64,000 nucleotides of DNA from Hondaea fermentalgiana (Eukaryota > Sar > Bigyra > Thraustochytrida > Thraustochytriidae), in NCBI GenBank assembly GCA_014084085.1, contig NPFB01000020.1:32802-96801 (forward strand), read 5' to 3'. Shown one piece after another: positions 49,304 through 57,937 of the stretch; positions within the stretch are counted from its first letter, which is position 1, and each line of letters opens with the position of its first letter. The translations under genes were made by a program, and so were the position numbers. The notes under the pieces were generated by a model that worked only from the letters and a program-made list of their open reading frames with translations, searched no databases and was not told the origin of the DNA.

Positions 49304-49468
49304 GGCAAAGCGACGCAACGTATCGATAATGGACTGTGAAAATCACCCTCACTGGTGTCGATGCGCGGGCTCACGCCTGCCTGCACGCACTGCTTTGGCA
49401 AAGCGACGCAACGTTTAGCTGATGGGCTATGGAAATCACCCTCACTGACCTTGGTGCGCGGGCTGACC
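49304..49468. repeat. Two-copy tandem repeat, 93 bp unit
   Basis: Copy 1 starts at 49304, copy 2 at 49397 (partial, about 70 bases). Shared blocks are GGCAAAGCGACGCAACGT, AATCACCCTCACTG and GTGCGCGGGCT/ATGCGCGGGCT. The period is 93 bases, that is 31 codons, and the minus strand is open through both copies. Confidence 0.85.
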
Positions 49469-49702
49469 AAGTTTCGGATATGCCTGCACCCGTTGTTGCG
49501 CCTTCTCCTCTTCTTCCCTCCGACTTCTCCCAGCCCAACAAAGATGAGGGCCGGGCGGGTCACTTCCCCTTCCTTCGGACCGACGGCACATCACGACGCT
49601 CTCTCTGTGCATCACCTCGCCGCGCCACACCCTCCTGCCGATCGAGCCTTGGACCGACCGGCGCCGGTGTCGGCGAAGCAGCAGCATCATCGCATTAACA
49701 TC

Positions 49703-49750
49703 ATCAACAACAACAACAACAGCAAGAAGAAGAAGAAGAAGAAGAAGAAG
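49703..49750. repeat. (CAA)n and (AAG)n block
   Basis: Adjacent trinucleotide runs in non-coding DNA. Confidence 0.9.
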
Positions 49751-50011
49751 ATGGTGATGATAAAGAAGCAGCCTGCAGGCGCCGCGCCGCGCGAGCTTGT
49801 GTTTGCTCGCGACGCGCGAGACTTAGGTTTAGCGCGCCTAGACATCCGCACCGGCGGGGCTCAGTCCTAGCGCCTAGCTACCGCACACGCTAGGACCGGG
49901 TTGTACCGCTCCTGCGGCCGGCGGCTGTGGGTGCCCGGGGCGGTGTGGGGCGCGTTCACTTCGCCTTGATCGATCGATCGATTGATTGACCATTGATGAT
50001 GATCTGGATTG

Positions 50012-50098
50012 ACGTCTACGTCTACGTCTACGTCCACGTAGGCCTAGAGACACTGCCGTGCGATGGATGAATGAATGGATGAATGCATGAATGAATGG
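50012..50098. repeat. GTCTAC and ATGA/ATGG short repeats
   Basis: Five GTCTAC-like units at 50012-50040 and alternating ATGA/ATGG units at 50063-50098, separated by unique sequence. Confidence 0.8.
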
Positions 50099-50405
50099 GC
50101 GACGACGTGTCAGGACGCCAGTGCTTGGATGCCTTGGATGCAAAGCGTACGCGAGATGGCGGACCTGGAGAAGAACAACGCGCCGCAGACCGGCCGAGAC
50201 AGGACCTGGAAAAGAAAGAAACCTTGTGCGTGCGAGCGTGCGAGCGTGCGTGGATGCAGTTGCAGCTTGCAGCAGGCAGTGCAGCCTGAAGTGCGGACGG
50301 TCCAAAGGATCCGTGTATAGGGTTGGGGTACGTATCACCCCCATACCAGAGATGAATCAGCTGCAGATGGGCACGTGCACGAATCGCGCCAACGGCTGAC
50401 AGCAC

Positions 50406-50434
50406 GTGCAAGTGCAAGTGCAAGTGCAAGTGCA
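50406..50434. repeat. (GTGCAA)n repeat
   Basis: Nearly perfect hexamer tandem repeat in the spacer before a minus-strand 3' end. Confidence 0.9.
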
Positions 50435-50574
50435 TAGAGATACCTTTCATGGTCAAAGATCCAAGGTTAGTGCTCTGCAGGCAGCGGCAGCTGCAGCTGC
50501 TGTCCGCGTACTCGCAGCCGGCCTTGTTTACAACTTCTACTACTACTTACTGACACGCCAAGCTGCTAGGTCTA

Positions 50575-52140
50575 CTACACGACTAAATCGCGCAAATGGA
50601 CAATGTAGATGATCCAGTCTACGTCGTGCGCCGATACGGCGTGACGGCCGGTTGTCTCAGGGGCCTTGCGCTTGACTGCCCCTGGCCGACTCGCGCCACT
50701 CGTGCACTGGCCGGCTTGAGCGGTCACCACGGTGGCCTGTGTGTCCACCGGAAGACCAAGAATGGCCTGCGTGAACGACAGAGGAAGCCCACTCTTCTCT
50801 GGAGCGTCAACTGCCAACGATAGTCCCGAGGTGACGTTCTCGAGATCCGCACGCGAAGAAGGCGCATCCCACCGATATGTAGCCACATCAATCAAGAGAT
50901 GTGCCGTGGGGGTTACCACTGCCTCATTTGGGTCACTCTCTTTTGGCAATGCAACCTGCGTGAGGCAAAACCCCTGATCCATGAGCTGGTCAAACTGTTT
51001 CGTTGTCTCGATTGAAAACGAAAGATGCTGCTCCCAGGTTTCCGTTTCGTCATCGTTCGAAGCCTTTGGCTTCGAGGACCCGACGGGATCTACTTGGACG
51101 ACATCGACTCCGGTCTCTGTACGGTGCTGTCCTTGCTGTTTCCTCTTTGTAAATGCTTGCTTTTTTTCTTGCGCATCAGTCTGCATCCCCAGGGACTGCG
51201 CGCCTGCAAAGAGAGGGTTGTCTTGAGAGTGCGAGAAGTCGCTGCCGGGCTGTGATGCCAGCTTTCGGGATGGATTCAAGAACAAACGCATTTTTCGAGA
51301 ATTTGTGTCTGGCATGTTCGACTCTTCTTCAAAGTCTGCTTGTGCGTCCGTGAAGTCACTCTCACGAGCTGGCTTTGGACGCGTCATGGCGAATGCGCCA
51401 GACTTGGTCTTCTTTTGGAAAAGGTCGTATGTTGTCACAGATACCTGTTGACTTTGTGATGCAGAGTACGTTTCAGGGGATTTCATGTCGGAGACCGGTG
51501 GCGCCCAAGTTTGATTTTCGGAGCTGCGAAGTGGAGAAGGAGAACCTGCAAAGAGCGCATGGGAGCCTGAGACAATGGCTCTGGAGCCATCTGTTGCACC
51601 TTTCATAACGTGTGTCTCTTTTTGCCCGCTGCTCTGTCGATCGAAATGATCCAAAATGTAGAGCACGCAACGAGCAAACCAAAAGGACCCATACACCCAG
51701 ACCCAATCTGTAAAGACCATGAGGTAGAGCGTTTTGGAAGCTTCCACTGCGACGCCAACTGCAACGCAGCCCAAAGGTATAGACGCCAATCCGATCCCGA
51801 TTAGGCAAAGCGAGCTGGCCAGGACAACAATCAACCGTCTTGGGCTTGGGGTCTCGTTCTCATCGCTGAAAATTTTGCAATAGCGCAAGATACAGACACC
51901 CTCGCAAACCATAAGACCTGTACAAATAAAGTTTTTGATGGCAGTGACAAGGATCCACTCATCGTTCACAGCCTCGGAGAAGCTGACGCGGACCGAGACC
52001 GTGTCGTCATAGTCCTCTGCCCATTCTCTCGCGTCTGCACTCACTCCAACAAAGCTCACACCGCGTGAGAGCCCCGCGAGAAACCACGCAAGAGCCACAA
52101 AGTGCACCTCGCGCACAAGACGAGCCACCGTCACCGGCAT
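50575..52140 (-). CDS. Four-helix membrane protein with long cytosolic tail
   Basis: 521 residues from ATG 52140; the upstream open part is not started by an ATG. Four hydrophobic helices are visible near 12-32 (HFVALAWFLAGL), 57-78 (LVTAIKNFICTGLMVCEG), 92-120 (IVVLASSLCLIGIGLASIPL) and 127-150 (YLMVFTDWVWVYGSFWFARC). Then comes a Ser/Thr/Lys-rich tail of about 360 residues with no hydrophobic domain; a middle segment (LSFSIETTKQFDQLMDQGF) could be a small folded motif. I do not recognise the family. A receptor-like or scaffolding membrane role is possible but unsupported. Confidence 0.75.
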   Translation of the reverse strand: MPVTVARLVREVHFVALAWFLAGLSRGVSFVGVSADAREWAEDYDDTVSVRVSFSEAVNDEWILVTAIKNFICTGLMVCEGVCILRYCKIFSDENETPSPRRLIVVLASSLCLIGIGLASIPLGCVAVGVAVEASKTLYLMVFTDWVWVYGSFWFARCVLYILDHFDRQSSGQKETHVMKGATDGSRAIVSGSHALFAGSPSPLRSSENQTWAPPVSDMKSPETYSASQSQQVSVTTYDLFQKKTKSGAFAMTRPKPARESDFTDAQADFEEESNMPDTNSRKMRLFLNPSRKLASQPGSDFSHSQDNPLFAGAQSLGMQTDAQEKKQAFTKRKQQGQHRTETGVDVVQVDPVGSSKPKASNDDETETWEQHLSFSIETTKQFDQLMDQGFCLTQVALPKESDPNEAVVTPTAHLLIDVATYRWDAPSSRADLENVTSGLSLAVDAPEKSGLPLSFTQAILGLPVDTQATVVTAQAGQCTSGASRPGAVKRKAPETTGRHAVSAHDVDWIIYIVHLRDLVV

Positions 52141-52833
52141 TTTGAGCGGCACTGCGCTGAGCTGAGCGCAGCAGCGCACGCGCCTGTCCTCCCGCGCAAG
52201 TAGCAGCGGGAGGGTGGCAAGGTTTGCCAACGTCTGCAAATGTAAACTTCGTCGTCGAGACGTGGCAATACTCTCTATGAGAATGTGAGGCCGCCGCGCG
52301 GCCAGCGACTCTCGTCCCAACGGATAAAATAAAATCAAAGCACTTCGCAAACACAAAGAAAGAAAAGGACAAGGTGAAAAAGAATATGGGCCTAGTGTGG
52401 GACGACGGCGGGCTCGCGCGATCTGTAATTGTATCTAAACCAAGAGTCTTCCTCAGCCGCTAGAAAATAGTAGACAGCGAGATGGTCAAGTTAGGAAGAA
52501 TGTGCCATGTCCATCACGACGAAAAGAAACATGAGGCAGAGAAGCAACATCAAGTTAGGAAAAATGTGCCATGCCCACCACGACGGACAGAAATGCTAGG
52601 CAGATCAGCAACAACAAGAGGACACGCGTGCAAAGAAATGAGATTTTTGGCTATTTTCTTGCTTTTATCAATTTTGACTTTGGCGATTCATCGCATACTA
52701 TCAGTAAGCTAAGGTTCGTCGTCCCTGACGAAATTCACAATGCAAGTTCGAGTTTGACTGCGTGCTTGGCCTGCTTTGCAGCAAAAGAAAACGCGTCAGT
52801 GGCGCTCTCAAATTGTCGCCGACTGCTAAAAGC
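52141..52833. other. Spacer with two tandem duplications
   Basis: About 690 bases between the two minus-strand genes. It contains the 64-bp and 81-bp repeat pairs described separately. No gene of its own is credible. Confidence 0.6.
52487..52614. repeat. Two-copy tandem repeat, 64 bp unit
   Basis: CAAGTTAGGAAGAATGTGCC at 52487 recurs as CAAGTTAGGAAAAATGTGCC at 52551. Both continue ATG(T/C)CCA(T/C)CACGACG and end in AGCAACA. Confidence 0.92.
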
Positions 52834-52892
52834 TCAGACATCGTGCTTGGCCTGCTTTGTAGCAGGAGTGGACGCGTCAGCGGCGCTCTCAG
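52761..52892. repeat. 81-bp tandem pair overlapping the Pcf11-like 3' end
   Basis: CGTGCTTGGCCTGCTTTG at 52761 recurs at 52842; both continue into ACGCGTCAG and GGCGCTCTCA. The right copy holds the last codons of the Pcf11-like gene on the minus strand; the left copy lies past its stop codon. The period of 81 bases keeps the reading frame. Confidence 0.92.
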
Positions 52893-54495
52893 AACGTTGA
52901 CGCTTCTTAGCCTGCTGCTCGTAATAAGCGGAGGCAATCACAATACGACCTTCTGGATCACGAATTGTGCCCTTGTAAACCCACTGACCCGATTCATCAT
53001 CAAATGTCTTTTCCAATTCCTCGCCGGTCAGCGCACAGTGAGTTTGCGAGTCGTCGATTGGAACGCCGGCCTCGCCTCCGAGCGAAAGGTTGCTCGTCTG
53101 TCGATTGAGAGTACTCTCACCAGCGCCAGCGCCGCTGGCATCAGCGAGATCGACGTCATCGTCGTCCGTGACATCAAATCCAGATTGCTCGACGCGCAGC
53201 TCCTGAGGCGCGACCTGACGCCAAAGGTCCGGGGCATTGAACCACGCCCGCCGCAACATCTTATTCGCAGAGGGTGGCTTTCGGGAAGCAACAATCTCCT
53301 TTTCGAGCTCACTACGTTGCGCCTGATACGCTTGAAGACGCGATGGATCCGTGAATCGGAGACCCGACACAGGGTCGACATGCTGGCCGTCTGATTGGCA
53401 CATTTGGTAAAGCGTTGCCGCGACTTGCACAGCCTGACTCGTGTCGCGTAGGGATTCCATATCCCACGACGGACGTGGTTTGGGACTCGGAGCTGCTGGC
53501 GGCGTCCGCGGAGGCTGGGCATAACCGCCCGAGTAGCCTGTGCTTGCATGAGAAGAGGCGGCAGCAGCGTGGCCGGGAATTGACCCCTGGCCATAGTGGA
53601 GCTCCCCATGCGGCTGGAAGGCAGATGGCTGCGATCCTGCAACGTAGGTGGGAGCCACGCGCATGCTCGCGGCAGCGCCACTGTATACAGAAATGCCAGC
53701 GGCGCTCAGTTCCGCGCGAGCGCGATCATAGACTTGCTGCCAGAGCTCTGGACGCTCGGGCAAGTCATTGAGCTGGATACGTTCTTCGTTTGGAACGCCA
53801 AGAGAATTTTGCAAGTCTGAAAGGATGGTTGTCGCGCGTTCAACCAACAATTGGTCATACTGTTCTTGCGTCACGGACGTATTCAGGGGTGTGGGCATGG
53901 CGCTGGTGTCAGCATGGCCTGCTGAACCGTGGCCCCCGCCATAGGGCTGGCCGTGAGGCGGAGGCGCGTGGCCATAGGGGCCAGGAGCGGGGGCGGCGCT
54001 GGGCGCTTGTTGCTTCCACTCGGGGAATTTGTCCTCTTGCCTTCGCACAAAATCATCTACGTCAAAGCGACGATCGATCTTTGCGAAAATGTCGCCCAAG
54101 ACTTTCGGTGGTAGCGCGCCCTGATCCGGGCGACGATCCGGCCATGCATTGAGCAGCTTACGAAGCTGATTCTTGCCCGCGTCGTCGAGTGATCGAAAGG
54201 TGTCCATGAAAAGGTTCGGAAGGCCGCGAGAGAAAAGCTTGGGGTATGGATCGCGCACATTGTACATGATCGAGTCCATCAGGTACATGGCCGGCATCTT
54301 TTCGCGGGGAGGGGCACGCAAAAGTCGCGCCTCAATGGCGCCCACGATATCGGAGGGTTCCACGCCGCTCACGCTTCCCTTCTTGACGTCACCAGCGACC
54401 ATTGTCAGGGTATTGATTGTGATTTTGTCGGGATGGCTACCCATGACGCGGATGCGGTTTACATAGTCCGCAATGCGGCTGTTTGCGTCAGTCAT
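52834..54495 (-). CDS. PCF11: Pcf11-like CID protein (mRNA 3'-end processing)
   Basis: 553 residues from ATG 54495. The N-terminal CTD-interacting domain (about 1-140) has INTLTMVAGDVKKG, IEARLLRAPPREKMPAMYLM, DSIMYNVRDPYPKLFSRGL and FRSLDDAGKNQLRKLLNAW, matching Pcf11 and SCAF-type CIDs that bind phosphorylated RNA polymerase II tails. The middle is Pro/Gly/Ala-rich. The C-terminus has HCALTGEELEKTFDDESGQW and VYKGTIRDPEGRIV, the shape of the Pcf11 zinc finger, but with Thr where the second ligand Cys is expected. Pcf11 links CTD binding to cleavage and termination. The last codons lie in a tandem duplication. Whether the zinc site is lost or alternative cannot be told. Confidence 0.85.
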   Translation of the reverse strand: MTDANSRIADYVNRIRVMGSHPDKITINTLTMVAGDVKKGSVSGVEPSDIVGAIEARLLRAPPREKMPAMYLMDSIMYNVRDPYPKLFSRGLPNLFMDTFRSLDDAGKNQLRKLLNAWPDRRPDQGALPPKVLGDIFAKIDRRFDVDDFVRRQEDKFPEWKQQAPSAAPAPGPYGHAPPPHGQPYGGGHGSAGHADTSAMPTPLNTSVTQEQYDQLLVERATTILSDLQNSLGVPNEERIQLNDLPERPELWQQVYDRARAELSAAGISVYSGAAASMRVAPTYVAGSQPSAFQPHGELHYGQGSIPGHAAAASSHASTGYSGGYAQPPRTPPAAPSPKPRPSWDMESLRDTSQAVQVAATLYQMCQSDGQHVDPVSGLRFTDPSRLQAYQAQRSELEKEIVASRKPPSANKMLRRAWFNAPDLWRQVAPQELRVEQSGFDVTDDDDVDLADASGAGAGESTLNRQTSNLSLGGEAGVPIDDSQTHCALTGEELEKTFDDESGQWVYKGTIRDPEGRIVIASAYYEQQAKKRQRSESAADASTPATKQAKHDV

Positions 54496-54623
54496 TATCG
54501 CAAGAGAAGAGCAAGGAAGGGCGAGACGAACACGCAGCGAGTTCGAGGTTGGGGCCTTGCTGTCCTACTTTTTTGAGCCCGCTTTAGACCCCGTCTCTCG
54601 GCGCCTTGGATCTTTTTCGTCAG

Positions 54624-54754
54624 CTTGTCTTGTCTTCTCTTGTCTTGTCTTGTCCTGTCTTGTCTTGTCTTCTCTTGTCTTGTCTTGTCCTGTCTTGTCT
54701 TGTCTTGTCTTGTCTCGCCTCTTCTCTTCTCTTCTCTTCTCTTCTCTCCTCTTC
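54624..54754. repeat. (CTTGT)n and (TCTTC)n polypyrimidine tract
   Basis: About 130 bases of pentamer repeats, with CTTGT units first and CTCTT units at the right end. All-pyrimidine on the plus strand apart from the G positions. Probable replication-slippage product. Confidence 0.95.
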
Positions 54755-54915
54755 ACGCACGCGGGCCGGCGCTGCCCTTCGCGCACGTAGTTAAGGGCCC
54801 GCCGCCTTTTGACGTTGGATCGCAAGCGCCGCCGCCTCCGCTGCCCCTCGCGGTATAACCCAACGTTTCGCGCAGGTAGAAAACCTTTCCGCCAGATTCC
54901 ACTGCAGGTCACGGC

Positions 54916-54949
54916 GCCGAGCCGGGCCGAGCCGAGCCGAGCCGAGCCA
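54916..54949. repeat. (GCCGA)n repeat
   Basis: Six GCCGA units, one with an extra G. Confidence 0.85.
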
Positions 54950-55286
54950 GCGGCCGCGCGCTTGCACAGGGCTGGCGATGTGGCCCTTGCTTGGATTGAA
55001 AGTTGCTGCTTCTTCTCGTCTCCTCGTCAGCCAACGCGACCGAGAGTTACAGTGTCGTTGGCATGAAACGTCTGGAAACCGCACAAGTAAAACACTCCAA
55101 CAGGGCCCCCCTTCGCGTGGACGTCGGGTAAAACTATGCCTGGCTGAATGCCGAGTGCACTACTGCAGGGCAGCAAGCAACATCGCAAGCAAAATTGGAC
55201 GAGCCTGGTGCATCTTGCGCGAGGAGCTGCGACGCGAACCCGAAAGCTACGGAGAAGAGCCTCCGCGCAAGAGTCGAAGAGGAAAG

Positions 55287-56069
55287 ATGATGCAGACGCT
55301 GGCGCGCGCGCATATGGCCGGGTCGAGGGCTCTGTCGCCGTCGATGCTGACCTCGTCGCTGGCCAAGCGCGGTCTCGCCGCTGCCGCAATCGACAAGGAG
55401 GCGCTCGACGTTGTGCTCATCACCGGCCCGCCGGGCGGCGGCAAGGGGACGCTCAGCAAGCGCCTCAAGAAGGAGTTCAACTTTAGCCACCTCTCGAGCG
55501 GCGACATTCTCCGCTCGCACATGGAGGAACACACGCCCTTGGGCGAAAAGGCAAAGGCCTATGTGGAGGCCGGCGACTTGGTGCCTGACGAGCTCATGGT
55601 GGACCTCATCATGCACGAGGTGTTTGAGCAGTCCGGTCGCGTGCTTCTTGACGGTTTCCCCCGTACCCTGCCGCAGGCCAAGGCCCTCGAGGACAAGATC
55701 GAGATCGACTTTGTCCTCAACCTCGAGGTGCCGCAAGAAGAGATTGTTGAGCGCATTAGCGACCGCTGGATCCACCAGCACTCGGGCCGCATGTACTCGT
55801 ACGCCTTCAACCCTCCCAAGGAAGAAGGTAAGGATGACGAGACTGGCGAGCCGCTCACGCGTCGCGCGGACGATGAGCCTGACAAGGTACGCCACCGCCT
55901 CGACATGTACATGGAGGTCACCTACCCCCTCCTCGCGCACTATGAGGAGAAGGGCATTCTGTACTCCTTTAGCGGCGAGAACCACCCCGAGCTTGTGCGC
56001 CAGAACCGCCGCAGTGACGCGATCTACACTGACCTTAAGGCACTCGTGCAGAGCAAGCTCGAGGGCTAG
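55287..56069 (+). CDS. AK3: AK3-type mitochondrial adenylate kinase (GTP:AMP phosphotransferase)
   Basis: 260 residues from the double ATG at 55287. An in-frame ATG at 54978 would add 103 residues of unrelated sequence and is rejected. The leader (MMQTLARAHMAGSRAL...LAKRGLAAA, about 35 residues) is basic and suits a mitochondrial presequence. The kinase shows the P-loop GPPGGGKGT, the AMP-binding SSGDILR, DGFPRTLPQA, the hinge ERISDRW and the long LID with IHQHSGRMYSYAFNPPK and DDETGEPLTRR. DDEPDKVRHRL closes the LID. No zinc Cys quartet, as in AK3. It buffers mitochondrial AMP, ADP and GTP. Confidence 0.93.
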   Translation: MMQTLARAHMAGSRALSPSMLTSSLAKRGLAAAAIDKEALDVVLITGPPGGGKGTLSKRLKKEFNFSHLSSGDILRSHMEEHTPLGEKAKAYVEAGDLVPDELMVDLIMHEVFEQSGRVLLDGFPRTLPQAKALEDKIEIDFVLNLEVPQEEIVERISDRWIHQHSGRMYSYAFNPPKEEGKDDETGEPLTRRADDEPDKVRHRLDMYMEVTYPLLAHYEEKGILYSFSGENHPELVRQNRRSDAIYTDLKALVQSKLEG

Positions 56070-56343
56070 GCTAGACTCAGCAAAGAACACTTGATGTTGG
56101 TGAAGACCAGATATAAAAGATGTTGCTTTTATTCTACTCTACCCTTTCATGTCTCATCTGCTTGTAGCATCGGCCTTTTTCCTGACTCTCCAAACAAGTT
56201 GATACATTTTATAGAGAAAGGGCATCTGTCAGGCGAGCCGCTTGCTTATACGATGATTCGGACTTTTTTGCAATGAGAAGGATCGATCAAACGCACTTCT
56301 AAAATTAAGCCGTGGCCGGGTACACGCCGTCTTTCAGCATACC

Positions 56344-57465
56344 TTACAAAGTGACCTTGGTGTTGGGGCGCATCAGCTTTAGCGCAGAAATCATGGTGCG
56401 CCCCAGATTCGTGATGGCTTCATTCTCACGGAGATCGATCTCCGTCAAACTAGGCAAGTGGCCTGCTCCAAGACGCGCCATGAGACTCTGCAAACCAAGG
56501 TCCCCAATTCTGTTGCGGCGCAAATCGATTCGCTTCAGCTCCTTGTGCCCGATCAGCGCAGATGCCAGCGCGTCAAGACCCTCATCTCCAATATAATTAA
56601 AGTAAAGGTCGAGGGTCTGCAAGCCTGTGTTTTCCGCAAGCTTCGCACAGAGTGCAGGCACATCTCGATCATGAATTGTACAAATACGGAGTGCCCAGCT
56701 CGTTTCCTTAAAAGCGCTGGCGTCTTCGCCGTCAATGATGCGGAGGTAGTCCTTGCCAAGCATTTGCCGCCGGAGATCATCGCAAGAGTTCTCGCTCATT
56801 GAAGCCGGATCATCTGCGCCATCGCCGGATGTATCCTGCCTTGCTTCCTCCGAAGTGTCCTCTGAAACCTTGCGCTCTTGCGATGCAAGAATCTCTCGTT
56901 TGATGAGCATTCGTGTCACTTCCGTGCCTATGAGTTCCACAAGCTTTGCCTGACCTTGCTCCTTGACCAGTTTGCGCAAAAGCACTTCGACGTCAGAGAG
57001 TTCAGGGATAGTTGCCGCAGCAGCGCTTGCTGGCACGCCTGGTACACTTTCCACATCGAGCTTGGTCTCTACCTGCCAAGTTTCTGGCTTGTCGACATTC
57101 TCAAAATCGACTTCGCCGATCTTCACCTTTCCCGAGGCACTGCCAAGCGTGGAGGTCCCGAGAAAGACGCGCCCGAACCAACATATTTCGAAACGTAGGG
57201 AAAAGGCAAGCTTTTGCACTTCTTGTCCATTGTGCTTGGGCGCACGAGCCTTGCTTACAAAGGCCTCACCGTAAGCCTTGACTTGCGTCACGTGTGCCAT
57301 TTCACGCGTTGTCTCGACGAGCGAAAGTTTACGCATGCGGGTTTGCAGTTCGTTGCTTACAAGAGGCAAGAGGTCTTTCTCGCTATAGCTAAAGTCCGCG
57401 CCGGTCTTGCTCTTGGTCTTGGACTGCCGTGGTGGCAGCGGTGCTTTTGCAGCCGTTGGCTCCAT
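56344..57465 (-). CDS. Aha1_N domain fused to leucine-rich repeats
   Basis: 373 residues from ATG 57465. Residues about 18-185 match the Activator of Hsp90 ATPase N-domain: FSYSEKDLLPLVSNELQTRM, AHVTQVKAYGEAFVSKA, KLAFSLRFEICW, GKVKIGEVDFENVDKPETWQ and KLVKEQGQAKLVELI. A short acidic linker follows. Residues about 260-370 are LRRs of the ribonuclease-inhibitor type (LCAKLAENTGLQTLDLYFNY, ELKRIDLRRNRIGDLG and LTEIDLRENEAI). Aha1 accelerates the ATPase of Hsp90. The usual Aha1 C-terminal domain is absent; LRRs replace it. The fusion predicts a co-chaperone that brings Hsp90 to a specific partner. I have not seen this pairing described, but I cannot search. Confidence 0.75.
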   Translation of the reverse strand: MEPTAAKAPLPPRQSKTKSKTGADFSYSEKDLLPLVSNELQTRMRKLSLVETTREMAHVTQVKAYGEAFVSKARAPKHNGQEVQKLAFSLRFEICWFGRVFLGTSTLGSASGKVKIGEVDFENVDKPETWQVETKLDVESVPGVPASAAAATIPELSDVEVLLRKLVKEQGQAKLVELIGTEVTRMLIKREILASQERKVSEDTSEEARQDTSGDGADDPASMSENSCDDLRRQMLGKDYLRIIDGEDASAFKETSWALRICTIHDRDVPALCAKLAENTGLQTLDLYFNYIGDEGLDALASALIGHKELKRIDLRRNRIGDLGLQSLMARLGAGHLPSLTEIDLRENEAITNLGRTMISALKLMRPNTKVTL

Positions 57466-57937
57466 TGTTTTCTCCAAAGACTTCGTTGTTATTGTTGTTG
57501 TTGCCAGGCACGCGCAGAAGGCCTCGCTTTCCCTGTCTGTTGCGCACCTGAAGTGCCAATGGCGCACAGCCTCGCGTTGTGCTCTTCGTCGGCTAGCGGG
57601 CGTCTTCGGTTTGCTTCTTCAACTCATCGTTGCCAAGCCCAAAAGTCCGTGTCACTCATCCAGCAGCGTCTTCAACGGCTCGCTCGCTCCCTATTCACGT
57701 GCCAGCCCTCGTCATGAGCACAGCAAGAACGAGCATAAAGCCGCCTGTATGGGCTCACAAACCTTTGATGCGAGAGCTCGCGATCGTGAGAGGCTCGCAT
57801 CGCATCGCTGAAGCCTTGCTCGCGCTGGACTGCACGTCGACGTTCTTGACGGCTTGGAGATGAGGTGAAGCGCCAGTGGTCGATCTGCGAGCTGCCTCGT
57901 CGTCCAGCCAACAAAACCAGATTGTGGGCGGGAGGGA
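57466..57937. promoter_or_regulatory. Divergent spacer, Aha1-LRR and RsmH genes
   Basis: 470 bases between divergent starts; nothing specific except ordinary sequence. Confidence 0.4.

Larger units (their letters stand above)
49245..50574. other. Long spacer with several repeats
   Basis: 1.3 kb without a supported gene. It has the 93-bp tandem pair, a CAA plus AAG block, GTCTAC and ATGA/ATGG repeats, and a GTGCAA repeat. Promoters of the TLC gene lie here. Confidence 0.5.
54496..55286. promoter_or_regulatory. Divergent spacer with CTTGT microsatellite
   Basis: 790 bases between the Pcf11-like and adenylate kinase genes. It holds the CTTGT/TCTTC tract and a GCCGA repeat at 54916-54949. It includes the promoters of both genes. 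Confidence 0.5.

Noticed and set aside
54978..55286. Upstream in-frame ATG 54978 for the adenylate kinase
   Set aside because: The extra 103 residues have no targeting or domain features, and the ATG pair at 55287 gives a normal presequence.
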